A stretch of DNA of 64,000 nt from JABMRF01 sp964434235 (GTDB taxonomy: Bacteria > Patescibacteriota > Patescibacteriia > UBA11705 > JABHMO01). The notes under the pieces were generated by a model. It saw nothing but the letters and a program-made list of their open reading frames with translations, did no database searches and was not told where the DNA came from. Below are positions 1 to 7,828 of this stretch, piece by piece; the first letter of the stretch is position 1; the number at the start of each line of letters is the position of its first letter. The DNA is taken from NCBI GenBank assembly GCA_964434235.1, contig CAYSUN010000002.1:1-64000 (forward strand). The letters are read 5' to 3'. The translations under genes were made by a program, and so were the position numbers.

Positions 1-63
1 ACTAAATTTAGTATAAATCATTAATATTTTACTGTCCAAAGATGTTAAAGAGCCTTTGAGCTA

Positions 64-92
64 TTGACAAAATGTAATAAATTTATCATACT
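64..92 (+). promoter_or_regulatory. sigma-70 promoter for the CYTH-like gene
   Basis: TTGACA at 64-69 and CATACT at 87-92 are separated by 17 bases, so a transcript would start near position 99, about 30 bases before the ATG at 130. The spacing is optimal and the -10 differs from TATACT by one base. Confidence 0.65.
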
Positions 93-129
93 GAACTGTC
101 CAATGGTTCTTTAATAATGGGGGTGAACA

Positions 130-666
130 ATGTTTCTTGAGCGAGAGAAAAAGTACCTTTTGCGAGCTGTCCCAGTTAATATTTTAATTGCTGGACAAAA
201 GATCATTCAACACTATTTAACAATTTTGGAAAATGGAAAAGTCATTCGTTTGCGGTGGCAAGATGGGCAGTGTTTTCAAACAGTTAAGGATGCTCGACAA
301 AAGCATGAGCAAGACATTGGTGTAGTTTCTCGGATCGAATATGAGTATTCTATTGAACAAGACTTTTTTGATTTATTGATTGAAGGTAGTACTTGCTTTA
401 TTGAAAAAGATCGTTATTGGCAAGGTTTCAAGGGTTGGTCTGCTGAAATTGATATTTTTACTGGTAAATTGGCTGGACTTTTCATGGTTGAAATTATGAT
501 TGATTCTGATCTTGGTCCAGATCATTTTCCTGAATCCGAAGAGCTACCTCTCTGGATGCATCTAGCTGGTGCAGTTGATGTTAGCGATGATTATCGCTTT
601 AGCAACTACAACCTTGCTAAGATGTCCAGTGCAGAGTTGGCTAAACTCTTAAATGAATATAATTAG
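130..666 (+). CDS. CYTH-like (triphosphate tunnel) domain protein
   Basis: This 178-residue protein starts at an ATG preceded by the SD GGGGGTG. Near its N-terminus it has EREKK (residues 4-8), which fits the ExExK signature of the CYTH/triphosphate tunnel metalloenzyme family. Alternating charged residues on later strands (RLRW, FIEKDRYW, AEIDIF, MVEIMI) fit the inside of a beta tunnel that binds triphosphates and a divalent metal. Family members include inorganic triphosphatases, thiamine triphosphatases and class IV adenylate cyclases, and the sequence does not say which applies. It is followed 8 bases later by an HD-domain gene that probably shares its transcript. The assignment rests on motif reading, not on alignment. 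Confidence 0.6.
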   Translation: MFLEREKKYLLRAVPVNILIAGQKIIQHYLTILENGKVIRLRWQDGQCFQTVKDARQKHEQDIGVVSRIEYEYSIEQDFFDLLIEGSTCFIEKDRYWQGFKGWSAEIDIFTGKLAGLFMVEIMIDSDLGPDHFPESEELPLWMHLAGAVDVSDDYRFSNYNLAKMSSAELAKLLNEYN

Positions 667-674
667 GAGGTTTT

Positions 675-1536
675 ATGAGTAATTTTCCATTTGCAGGAAG
701 AACAAGAGAAAAAGAGCGAGTTTGGTCATTGGTTGCATCTGAAATGAGAGATATTCTTGAGGCTTTAGATATTGAATCAGATGTAGTTATTTCTGGCTTT
801 AAGAATTTTTTAGATCGTAATTATGATGATAATGTTCCTTATCATGGGCCAGTTCATGTGCTTTATGGGTTGTGCTACCTTTTTGATGAAAGCTTGAATT
901 ATATGTATCAGAATCTTGTTTATGATTGTTTAATTTGGCTTGGTCATGATGCGGGGCATAATGGTAATTCCGTTGAATCTCCCGAAGAAAAAAGGTGTGC
1001 AGATTACTGAGCAAGAAATTCCTTTAGTTTTTCCTAGCTTTTGTAGGATTACGGAGGATAATGCGGTTCGTATTTTAGCGACCAAGTTTCCCTATAACAT
1101 TTCTGATGGACCATTTTGTCATTTAGAAAAAAAATTGCGACTTTTGGATACTTTGCGTCCAGCTTCTGGTGCTACCAGCGCAAAGTTGCTTGGAGTTGAA
1201 GATGCTGATCCTTTTCTGGTTTATATGTATGAAAGTGGCGGTCTTTGGCTTGAACTTGGTATAAGCCTGGAAGATTGGCTTATTAGGGGTCAACTTGGTT
1301 TCTTTTTCCCTCATATTCGTGAATGTCTTGAATCCAATATTTTCTTTGTTGATGAAGATTGGCAAGAGAGCATTACGGAGATGACATTTGGTGTTTGGAA
1401 AAATCATGTACGCTTGATGCAAATCGTTAGTGAATTAAAAACTTTTCCCGCATTGATTGCTTTAATTGAGTGGTCTGTAGAAAATGATTGTACTTTGCCG
1501 GAATATCTAGATAAGGCCAAAGAGCTTGGTTTGTAA
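675..1536 (+). pseudogene. HD-domain phosphohydrolase-like gene, frameshifted
   Basis: An SD-led (AGGAGG) reading frame starts at 675 and stops at 1008-1010, while a second frame, shifted by one base, is open from before 940 to 1536. The first part has YHGPVH and later HDAGHNG, the spacing expected of an HD metal-dependent phosphohydrolase (compare the COG4339 type). The second part, about 175 residues, looks like its helical remainder. Removing one base between about 985 and 1010, for example one A of the A6 run at 988-993, would give a single protein of about 286 residues. This may be an assembly indel, a true frameshift mutation or programmed slippage. There is no strong frameshift-stimulating hairpin that I can see. 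It is probably co-transcribed with the CYTH-like gene. Confidence 0.55.
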
Positions 1537-1544
1537 TTAAACAC

Positions 1545-1573
1545 AGCGCGTTGAAATTTCAACGCGTTTTTTT
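1545..1573 (+). terminator. intrinsic terminator after the HD-domain gene
   Basis: A palindromic stem around cgcgttgaaatttcaacgcg (1547-1566) is followed directly by a run of seven T. It closes the 130-1536 unit. Confidence 0.8.
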
Positions 1574-1630
1574 ATTCTTTATTCTTAATTCATAATTCAC
1601 ATTTCGTGATTCTTAATAGTAGTATCCACC

Positions 1631-1659
1631 TTGACAGGTTGTTATTTATCTGATAATAT
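1631..1659 (+). promoter_or_regulatory. sigma-70 promoter for the coiled-coil gene
   Basis: TTGACA (1631-1636) and TAATAT (1654-1659) have 17-base spacing. The leader of about 60 bases holds a 7-bp hairpin (tcaaagc/gctttga, about 1667-1688) before the SD GGGAGG. Confidence 0.7.
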
Positions 1660-1724
1660 TTTCAGTTCAAAGCGTTAATAAGCTTTGATGGTTACTTTCA
1701 CTACCCAGCCATAGGGAGGCAAAA

Positions 1725-2453
1725 ATGGGTAAAACTTCAAAGAAAACGGATACTAAACAGAAGGTTGATTTGGCCAAAATTCTTGCTGATAGATTGGCTG
1801 TTGTGAAGAAGCGTCAAGAAGAGATGGTGGCTCAAATTCTCAGAGTAAATGAAGATATTGAAGCATTCCAGATTTCAGCGAAGGTGGATCTTGGGCAGTA
1901 TGAGAGAGAGCTACTTGATAATTCTGATTTTAGTATTGACGAGAGGCGAAAGTTGTTCCGAGAGAAGAGTAATGAATTAGGTAGAGAATTGGATGAAAAA
2001 GTTGAAGCGCTGAAGCTGGAAGACTTGAAGGAAGAAGGTTATATGCTGGAACAGGAGCAGAAACTATTGGAAAAGTATTCTCCACTTATTGCTGGTGCAG
2101 ATAAGGCTTTGGCTGATTATTTACCAATTCTTCAGGAAGTTGCTGAAGGGCTGAGTGATCGGGCTGGAGATGTTCTGGGCGTGGCGGTTGCTGATGTTCT
2201 TGCACAGACATTAATTAATGTCTGGAAAAGAATTGACGAAGTAGCTGAGAAATCAGACGCTGACGGGGTTTGGGCACGCGGTGTTAAGCGGAAGTTTGAT
2301 GCTTTAGTGAAGGCAGGTTTTGATAAAGATCAGGCCATGGCGTTTGTTCTTTCCACTACAACCAATCCTTTGCAGTCGATTATGAAAAGCGTGGTTAAGG
2401 GAGCCAAAGATGTTGTGGAAAAGGGTAATCAGAATAGAAAGACTCGTTACTAG
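1725..2453 (+). CDS. hypothetical coiled-coil protein
   Basis: This is a 242-residue soluble protein with no signal peptide or membrane segment. It starts at an ATG 7 bases after the SD GGGAGG. Residues about 15-125 are rich in K, E, R, Q and L with heptad-like spacing, so a long coiled coil is likely. The C-terminal third is more globular and ends in a basic tail. It has its own promoter and its own terminator, so it is a monocistronic unit. I do not recognise a family. The context, beside membrane-protein genes, gives no functional hint. Confidence 0.75.
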   Translation: MGKTSKKTDTKQKVDLAKILADRLAVVKKRQEEMVAQILRVNEDIEAFQISAKVDLGQYERELLDNSDFSIDERRKLFREKSNELGRELDEKVEALKLEDLKEEGYMLEQEQKLLEKYSPLIAGADKALADYLPILQEVAEGLSDRAGDVLGVAVADVLAQTLINVWKRIDEVAEKSDADGVWARGVKRKFDALVKAGFDKDQAMAFVLSTTTNPLQSIMKSVVKGAKDVVEKGNQNRKTRY

Positions 2454-2466
2454 TAAATAAGCACTG

Positions 2467-2495
2467 GGTGAGATTCATTGAATCTCGCCTTTTTT
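2467..2495 (+). terminator. intrinsic terminator
   Basis: A 10-bp stem (ggtgagattc with gaatctcgcc, one G-T pair) around a 3-base loop is followed by six T. It ends the 1725-2453 unit. Confidence 0.85.
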
Positions 2496-2501
2496 AATTT
2501 G

Positions 2502-2530
2502 TTGACGTTATAGTTTGTTTCTGGTAATAT
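2502..2530 (+). promoter_or_regulatory. sigma-70 promoter for the membrane-protein pair
   Basis: TTGACG (2502-2507) and TAATAT (2525-2530) are 17 bases apart, directly downstream of the preceding terminator. Confidence 0.65.
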
Positions 2531-2597
2531 AACTTGAAAACTATAATTAAGGTGTTCATTGACATTTAATTTAACAAGAAAAAAAGGAGTGATTTTA

Positions 2598-3953
2598 ATG
2601 AAAACGATTAATCAAATAAAAGCCTTAAAGGTACAGTTGATTTTGGGTATTGTGACGATTCTGATTTTATTTTTTATTTTGTTGTTTCATCTCCCTTGGT
2701 GGCTATTTGTTACCATAGTTGTGACTGAAATTTGTTCTTTTTCTGTTTTCTTGCCAGATATTTTTGGTAAAAAGGATATTTGGGATACAGAGTATTCTAT
2801 TTCTAATGCTTGTGTTTTGTATGTAGCGATGGGATTTTTTATTGTTTTTTTAGTGTCTTGCTTACATGTTGTTTTTGTGTTTTCTTTGATTACTTCTTTT
2901 TGTTTAGTAATTATTTTAGTGTTGTTGTCCGTATTGCCATCTTTGTTTTCTGCGCGTAGTGAATATATTGCAAATAAAATGACGTGGCAGGATATTAGAG
3001 GAATGTTTGGTGATATTTTTGGTATTAAAATTATTCCCAAATTTAGAATACAACAGGTAAAACAAAATAATGATATAGCTAAGGCAAAGAACACGGACTT
3101 AAAAGGATGGAAATCAAATTATCCAAAAATTCTACGATTCTTTTTTGGAATGGGTGCTATTCTTTTTATTTTGGCTGTAGTAATTAAGTATGCTTCTATT
3201 ATGACTGGGATTCTGATTTATGCTTGGGTTTTTGAAAAAATCAGTGGCGTAGTATTAAATCCCTATTTGGCAAAAACTATGGCCGTTTGTGTTGCTCTTA
3301 TCGTGTGGTATTTGTTTGTGCATTTTTTGTTCAGTTCAAATAAAAGTCGTCGTGAAATTGGTTTGGTTGTATGTGCTTTACTTTTGGCTGTTCATTCTTT
3401 GGGTTTGTATTTTTATACAGAAGAAAAGGTGGTTGATCCAGTTAGCGGACAAGTGATTAAATATTGTCTAAATGATAAGATTTCAGGAGAGTTGCATACT
3501 TTTGATGGGCCATATTTTGATGAGTTTGGTGTTCAGGCTCATGTTTGCAATTTAGCTGAAATAACTCGTTTTGTGACATTAAAGCGAAAGCTTGGTGGAT
3601 ATGAAAATTCTGAGCAGGAAGTAAAAAATTCATTAAAAAGAAAGGAAGTAATTATCCAAGGACTTAAGATTTTTTTCATTTCTATGGTAGTTTCTTTTTG
3701 TTTGATATTGCTTTGTTTTTTATCAATGCTTTCTTGGAAATGGAAGTTAATTAAATTAAATCGTTTATCGTTTGGTCGAGCCTTGACTTCTTTTTTCATT
3801 GTGACTGTATGTTCATTTATTGTATTTTTGTTATTGGATTATTTTTTCCCCAATGGCTTAAATATCATTGTTTCAATTTTGTTTTTTGTGATTATTGTTG
3901 GATATTGGTGGAAACGCTGGCTTAATAAATATGATTTAACTTGGTTAGATTAA
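2598..3953 (+). CDS. multi-pass membrane protein, paralogue of the next gene
   Basis: The ATG at 2598 is chosen because AAAGGAG lies 8 bases upstream; an earlier in-frame ATG (2559) has no SD. The 451-residue product has about nine hydrophobic stretches: a cluster of about four at the N-terminus, three more around residues 180-280 and two to three at the C-terminus. A soluble segment after the middle cluster contains VVDPVSGQV, KYCLNDKISGE and FDEFGVQAH. That middle region (about residues 170-340) is clearly related to the whole of the downstream protein, with shared words such as NPYLAK, LIVW, VDP.SG, DKIS and DEFG..AH. The family is unknown to me. Location is the cytoplasmic membrane. Confidence 0.75.
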   Translation: MKTINQIKALKVQLILGIVTILILFFILLFHLPWWLFVTIVVTEICSFSVFLPDIFGKKDIWDTEYSISNACVLYVAMGFFIVFLVSCLHVVFVFSLITSFCLVIILVLLSVLPSLFSARSEYIANKMTWQDIRGMFGDIFGIKIIPKFRIQQVKQNNDIAKAKNTDLKGWKSNYPKILRFFFGMGAILFILAVVIKYASIMTGILIYAWVFEKISGVVLNPYLAKTMAVCVALIVWYLFVHFLFSSNKSRREIGLVVCALLLAVHSLGLYFYTEEKVVDPVSGQVIKYCLNDKISGELHTFDGPYFDEFGVQAHVCNLAEITRFVTLKRKLGGYENSEQEVKNSLKRKEVIIQGLKIFFISMVVSFCLILLCFLSMLSWKWKLIKLNRLSFGRALTSFFIVTVCSFIVFLLLDYFFPNGLNIIVSILFFVIIVGYWWKRWLNKYDLTWLD

Positions 3954-3975
3954 AGGTTATTAAATGGAGGATCCA

Positions 3976-4461
3976 ATGGCAAATGCAAAAAGAATTTTTT
4001 TGGGTGTATTTATTTTAGTAGTGAGTAGTCTTTTCTTGGTTGCGATGATTAGATATGCGTCGATATTGGGTTTTCTGATGATTTATCCATATGTTTTGAG
4101 TGCTGCGTTTGATATTACTATTAATCCTTATTTGGCTAAAGCATTAGCGATTATTTTGGGTTTGATTGTTTGGTTTATTGTTTTCAAGTTGTTCATGCGT
4201 TGGAATGCGAAAAAGCGTGATTTGGGTTTTGTTTTATTGGCCGTGGTAGTGGCTTTACATGCGTTAGCAATGTTTTTTATAACTTCAGATAGATTGGTTG
4301 ATCCGCGAAGTGGAGAACGTAAGTGGTGTGTTGTTGATAAAATTTCTCACGAAGTGGTAATAACAGACATTGAAGCTTTTGATGAATTTGGGCAGAAAGC
4401 GCATCGTTGTACGGATCTTGAGTTGGAACAGGTGATAAAAAGAAGGCGTGGAATTAAGTGA
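3976..4461 (+). CDS. small membrane protein, paralogue of the upstream gene
   Basis: I place the start at ATG 3976, 7 bases after GGAGG; an earlier ATG at 3964 would overlap the SD. The 161-residue product has three hydrophobic segments (about residues 6-28, 30-55 and 60-100) and a C-terminal soluble part of about 60 residues with LVDPRSGERK, VVDKIS and FDEFGQKAHRC. These match the middle of the upstream 451-residue protein segment by segment, so the two arose by duplication and this copy is the minimal form. It lies 22 bases downstream in the same operon. The conserved cysteines (KWCV..., HRC) in both copies may pair outside the membrane; that is inference. Function unknown. Confidence 0.75.
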   Translation: MANAKRIFLGVFILVVSSLFLVAMIRYASILGFLMIYPYVLSAAFDITINPYLAKALAIILGLIVWFIVFKLFMRWNAKKRDLGFVLLAVVVALHALAMFFITSDRLVDPRSGERKWCVVDKISHEVVITDIEAFDEFGQKAHRCTDLELEQVIKRRRGIK

Positions 4462-4520
4462 TTTATATTTTTCCAAAATAAAATAAATTGGTTTGCAAAT
4501 AGAACGATGAAGTTTATTTG

Positions 4521-4547
4521 GCCTGCTAAACAAAAGCAGGCTTTTTT
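4521..4547 (+). terminator. intrinsic terminator
   Basis: The stem gcctgc/gcaggc (4521-4526, 4536-4541) around a 9-base loop is followed by six T. It ends the membrane-protein operon just before the ileS promoter. Confidence 0.85.
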
Positions 4548-4548
4548 A

Positions 4549-4577
4549 TTGACTAAAATTAAATTTATTGTTATTAT
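4549..4577 (+). promoter_or_regulatory. sigma-70 promoter for ileS
   Basis: TTGACT (4549-4554) and TATTAT (4572-4577) have 17-base spacing. A start near 4585 leaves a 300-base leader before ileS. Confidence 0.5.
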
Positions 4578-4649
4578 TAAGTAACAATTACAAAGACGTT
4601 CGACTTTAGCTATCACTAAAGGATGTCTGAGGAAAAAATCCTTGTGTCG

Positions 4650-4698
4650 TGCTTCGGTAAACCTACCTGCCGGTAGGCAGGCTCAGCATGACATGAGA
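4650..4698. repeat. REP-like palindromic repeat in the ileS leader
   Basis: Complementary arms (tgtcgtgc and gcatgaca) flank CTTCGG and CAGGCTCAG, with a second palindrome (cctgccggtaggcagg) nested in the middle. The CTTCGG...CAGGCTCAG core is the same as in the two 27-base insertions inside ileS. Confidence 0.6.
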
Positions 4699-4739
4699 AA
4701 AGTAGACCCTCACGGGTAAGCCCGTAATCGCTGTCAATT

Positions 4740-4802
4740 GAGTGAAACTTCAAGATGGTACCTTCTGCAAATGCGGAATCTTGAGCAGTTTCGCTTTTTT
4801 TA
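4740..4802 (+). terminator. leader terminator (attenuator) upstream of ileS
   Basis: agtgaaact-tcaagat pairs with atcttga-gc-agtttcgct around a 22-base loop region and is followed by seven T (4794-4800). The TGGTACC core lies on the loop side of the 5' arm, so pairing it elsewhere could disrupt the terminator, as in T-box control. Confidence 0.7.
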
Positions 4803-4825
4803 TTTGTTAACTTTATAAATTTTTA

Positions 4826-4862
4826 CCCCGAACTATAACGCTATAAGACGTTAAGTTCAGGG
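4826..4862. repeat. 37-base hairpin repeat, copy 1
   Basis: CCCCGAACT and TAACG at the left mirror CGTTA and AGTTCAGGG at the right, giving a near-perfect hairpin. Copies occur at 27096-27132 and 28931-28967, each one followed by GCAAGCCTTTTA and lying in front of a plus-strand gene. Confidence 0.8.
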
Positions 4863-4885
4863 CAAGCCTTTTAGCTTTCAACTTT

Positions 4886-7768
4886 ATGACTAAACCTTTT
4901 ACTCAAATTGAAAATGAAATTTTAGATCAATGGGATAAGGAAGAAACATTTAAAAAATCCATTAATAACCGATCAGCAAAAGATTTGTACGTGTTTTATG
5001 ATGGACCTCCATTTGCCACAGGTACACCGCATTACGGGCATTTAGTTGGTAGCATTATGAAGGATGTTGTGCCACGTTTTTGGACTATGAATGGTAAACG
5101 AGTTGAACGAAAATGGGGTTGGGATTGTCATGGCTTGCCAATTGAAAATATTGTTGAAAAAGAATTAAAATTAAACAGTCGACAGGAAATTGAGGAATTC
5201 GGCGTAGAAAAATTTAATAATAAGTGTTGCACCAAAATTGGACTTTATGCTGATGATTGGAAAGTTATAATTCGTCGGTTGGCACGTTGGGTTGATATGG
5301 AAAATGATTATAAAACAATGGATTTTCCTTTTATGGAATCAGCTTGGTGGGTATTTAAATCACTTTGGGATAAGGATTTGATTTACGAGGGTCACAAAGC
5401 TATGCATATTTGTCCTCGCTGTGAAACCACTTTAAGTAATCAAGAGGTTTCTCAAGGGTACAAAGATATTAAAGATTTATCCGTGACTGCGAAGTTCGCC
5501 CTTCGGCAGGCTCAGGGTGACAATGATAAGGTGTCGACTTATATATTAGCTTGGACAACAACGCCATGGACATTGATTGGTAATGTTGCTTTGGCAGTTG
5601 GTGCTGAACTTGATTATGTAAAAGTTAAAGTTGGTGAAGAAAAATATATTTTAAATAAAGAGCTAGTAGAAGTAGTTTTGAAAGATAAGTCTTTTATTGT
5701 TGAAGAAGAATTCAAAGGTTCAACTCTTATCGGGAAAAAATATAAACCACTTTTTGATTATTATTTAGATCAAGATGTGCCAAACAAAGAAAATCTTTAT
5801 ACAATTATTGATGCAGATTTTGTTTCAACAGAAGATGGAACTGGAGTAGTTCATTTAGCGCCAGCTTTTGGAGAAGATGATATGCGCGTTGGTCAAGAAA
5901 AAAATTTATCTTTTATTCAACATGTTGGTATGGATGGGAAAATAAAAGAAGGTAATGGAGAATTTAGTGGTTTAAGTGTTAAACCTGAAGGTGATGTGCA
6001 AAAAACTGATGTGGAAATTGTAAAATATTTGGCTAATAAAGGTTTACTATTTGCCAAAGAAAAATATGAGCACAGCTACCCGCATTGTTGGCGTTGTGAT
6101 ACACCGTTGATTAATTACGCTACTTCTTCTTGGTTTATTAAAGTGACTGCAATAAAAGAAAAATTGTTAAAAAATGCTAAGGATATAAATTGGACTCCAG
6201 CTTATTTGAAAGAAGGTCGTTTCGGACAATGGTTGGAAAATGCTCGTGATTGGGCAATTTCTCGATCTCGATATTGGGGTAATACTATGCCAGTTTGGCG
6301 ATGTGATAGTTGTGATGAAGTAAAAGTTTTTGGTTCAAGCGCTGAGTTGGTTGAAGCCAGTGGTCAGGAAGTTACAGATTTACATAAACATATAGTTGAT
6401 AAAATTACTTTGAAATGTAAATGTGGTGGTGAAATGAAACGTATTCCTGAAGTTTTGGATTGTTGGTTTGAATCAGGGTCTATGCCCTATGGACAAATGC
6501 ATTATCCTTTTGAAAATAAAGAAAAGTTTGAGGCGAATTTTCCAGCAGAATTTATTGCTGAAGGAGTTGATCAGACAACTGCTTGGTTTTACGTTTTGCA
6601 CGTTTTAAGTACAGCGCTTTTTGATAAACCAGCTTATAAAAATGTTATTGCTAATGGAATTGTCTTGGCTGAAGATGGACAAAAAATGTCTAAACGAAAA
6701 CAAAATTATCCAGATCCAAGTGAAATATTTGAAAAGTATGGTGCTGATGCTCTTCGCTATTATATGTTAACTTCGCCAGTTATGAGAGCAGAAGACTTTT
6801 GTTTTTCTGAAAAAGGTGTTGACGATGTTTATAAAAAAGTAATTATTATCATGCAAAATGTTTTATCTTTTTACCAAATGTTTGCTGATGGAAGTGTTCA
6901 GTCTAATGAAAAATCAAAAAATATTTTGGATCAATGGGTAATATCTAAACTTAATGAAACTCACGCTGAAGTTGATAAATATATGAGAGTTTATGATCTA
7001 CCTAGAGCAACAAAGCCGATTGGTGAGTTTATAACAGAATTATCAACTTGGTATGTTCGAAGAAGTCGGGATCGTTTTAAGAGTGAAGAAAAAAGCGAAG
7101 CTTTGACAACCTTGAAATATGTTTTAGAAAAGTTAAGTTTAATAATGGCACCATTTATGCCTTTGCTTGCAGAATATGTTTGGCAAGAACTTGGTAATAA
7201 AGAATCTGTTCATTTGCAAGATTGGCCTATAATTGAAAAGTTTGATGAGACAGTTTTAAAAGATATGATTTTGGTTAGACAAGTTGTTGAGCTTGGATTA
7301 TCTGCTCGTGATGAAAAAGTGATTAAAGTTAGACAACCTTTGCAAAGCGTAAAGTATCAAATTAAAAAGTTTTCTGATCAATTGGAACAAATAATAGCTG
7401 ATGAGTTGAATGTGAAAGAAGTTCAGTCTGTTGAAAATTTAGAAGAGCAAGCTGATCAGGTAATAAAACAAATTAGTAATATTAAAGTTGGTTTAAGTGT
7501 TTCTCTGACAGATGAATTAAAACAAGAAGGACTTGTTCGTGAATTAACAAGACAAATAAATAGTCTTCGTCGAAAACAAGGATTAACAATTACTGATACG
7601 GTCAAGTTAGTTTATTCTACTGAGGGAATTGAATTAAAGAAAATGTTTGCGAATTCAGACTTGGTTGAGCAGTTAAAAAAGAATACACTTTTATCAGCAG
7701 TTGAAGTTGGGGTAGGGGAAAATGAAGTAAAAATAAATGATGAGGCTGTAAGTATAAGTTTGCAATAG
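4886..7768 (+). CDS. ileS: isoleucyl-tRNA synthetase
   Basis: This 960-residue class I synthetase charges tRNA-Ile in the cytoplasm. The ATP-binding HIGH motif appears as HYGH within GTPHYGHL (near residue 50) and the KMSKS loop as KMSKR (near residue 600). Between them lies the CP1 editing region with the WTTTPWTL segment, and the C-terminal anticodon-binding region contains paired-cysteine-type sequence only before the KMSKS loop (CDSCDE, CKCGGEMK). The length is normal for a eukaryote-like or long bacterial IleRS. No SD precedes the ATG. Two 9-residue segments, FALRQAQGD (about residues 204-212) and SSAELVEAS (about 484-492), are encoded by mobile palindromic repeats rather than by ancestral sequence. 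Expression probably depends on the long upstream leader. Confidence 0.97.
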   Translation: MTKPFTQIENEILDQWDKEETFKKSINNRSAKDLYVFYDGPPFATGTPHYGHLVGSIMKDVVPRFWTMNGKRVERKWGWDCHGLPIENIVEKELKLNSRQEIEEFGVEKFNNKCCTKIGLYADDWKVIIRRLARWVDMENDYKTMDFPFMESAWWVFKSLWDKDLIYEGHKAMHICPRCETTLSNQEVSQGYKDIKDLSVTAKFALRQAQGDNDKVSTYILAWTTTPWTLIGNVALAVGAELDYVKVKVGEEKYILNKELVEVVLKDKSFIVEEEFKGSTLIGKKYKPLFDYYLDQDVPNKENLYTIIDADFVSTEDGTGVVHLAPAFGEDDMRVGQEKNLSFIQHVGMDGKIKEGNGEFSGLSVKPEGDVQKTDVEIVKYLANKGLLFAKEKYEHSYPHCWRCDTPLINYATSSWFIKVTAIKEKLLKNAKDINWTPAYLKEGRFGQWLENARDWAISRSRYWGNTMPVWRCDSCDEVKVFGSSAELVEASGQEVTDLHKHIVDKITLKCKCGGEMKRIPEVLDCWFESGSMPYGQMHYPFENKEKFEANFPAEFIAEGVDQTTAWFYVLHVLSTALFDKPAYKNVIANGIVLAEDGQKMSKRKQNYPDPSEIFEKYGADALRYYMLTSPVMRAEDFCFSEKGVDDVYKKVIIIMQNVLSFYQMFADGSVQSNEKSKNILDQWVISKLNETHAEVDKYMRVYDLPRATKPIGEFITELSTWYVRRSRDRFKSEEKSEALTTLKYVLEKLSLIMAPFMPLLAEYVWQELGNKESVHLQDWPIIEKFDETVLKDMILVRQVVELGLSARDEKVIKVRQPLQSVKYQIKKFSDQLEQIIADELNVKEVQSVENLEEQADQVIKQISNIKVGLSVSLTDELKQEGLVRELTRQINSLRRKQGLTITDTVKLVYSTEGIELKKMFANSDLVEQLKKNTLLSAVEVGVGENEVKINDEAVSISLQ
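5495..5521. repeat. 27-base palindromic-repeat insertion in ileS (FALRQAQGD)
   Basis: Nine in-frame codons read FALRQAQGD and contain CTTCGGCAGGCTCAG, the core of the REP-like element seen in the ileS leader. GC content is well above the flanking codons. It lies in the CP1 editing region just before the conserved WTTTPWT segment. Confidence 0.7.
6335..6361. repeat. 27-base palindromic-repeat insertion in ileS (SSAELVEAS)
   Basis: Nine in-frame codons read SSAELVEAS. On the opposite strand the DNA contains CTTCAACCAACTCAG, the same CTTCxxCAxxCTCAG-like core in inverted orientation. It lies between two CxxC-like segments of IleRS. Confidence 0.55.
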
Positions 7769-7791
7769 TAAAATTTATTTTTTAGTAAAAG

Positions 7792-7826
7792 AAAAGAGCG
7801 TAGATGTTGAATCTGCGCTCTTGTTT
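7792..7826. terminator. bidirectional terminator between ileS and the next gene
   Basis: agagcgtagat/atctgcgctct forms an 11-bp stem with one G-T pair, with A-rich and T-rich flanks on either side. It serves both convergent genes. Confidence 0.75.
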
Positions 7827-7828
7827 TA

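Larger units (their letters stand above)
4585..4802 (+). promoter_or_regulatory. T-box-like tRNA-sensing leader of ileS (candidate)
   Basis: The 300-base gap before ileS holds a structured leader ending in an intrinsic terminator. The 5' part folds as agac/gtct enclosing the perfect hairpin ctttag-ctatca-ctaaag (about 4599-4628). The heptamer TGGTACC (4756-4762) lies inside the terminator; in T-box leaders the UGGN core pairs with the tRNA 3' end NCCA, and UGGU fits the A discriminator of tRNA-Ile. An ATC triplet at 4727-4729 could be the specifier. The full 14-base T-box (AGGGTGGNACCGCG) is not intact and I cannot draw a canonical Stem I, so this is a candidate. A mobile palindrome sits inside the leader. 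Confidence 0.45.

Noticed and set aside
799..1422. Antisense ORFs opposite the HD-domain gene and many similar ORFs opposite coding regions
   Set aside because: They are shadows of real genes, without SD, promoter or recognisable protein features.
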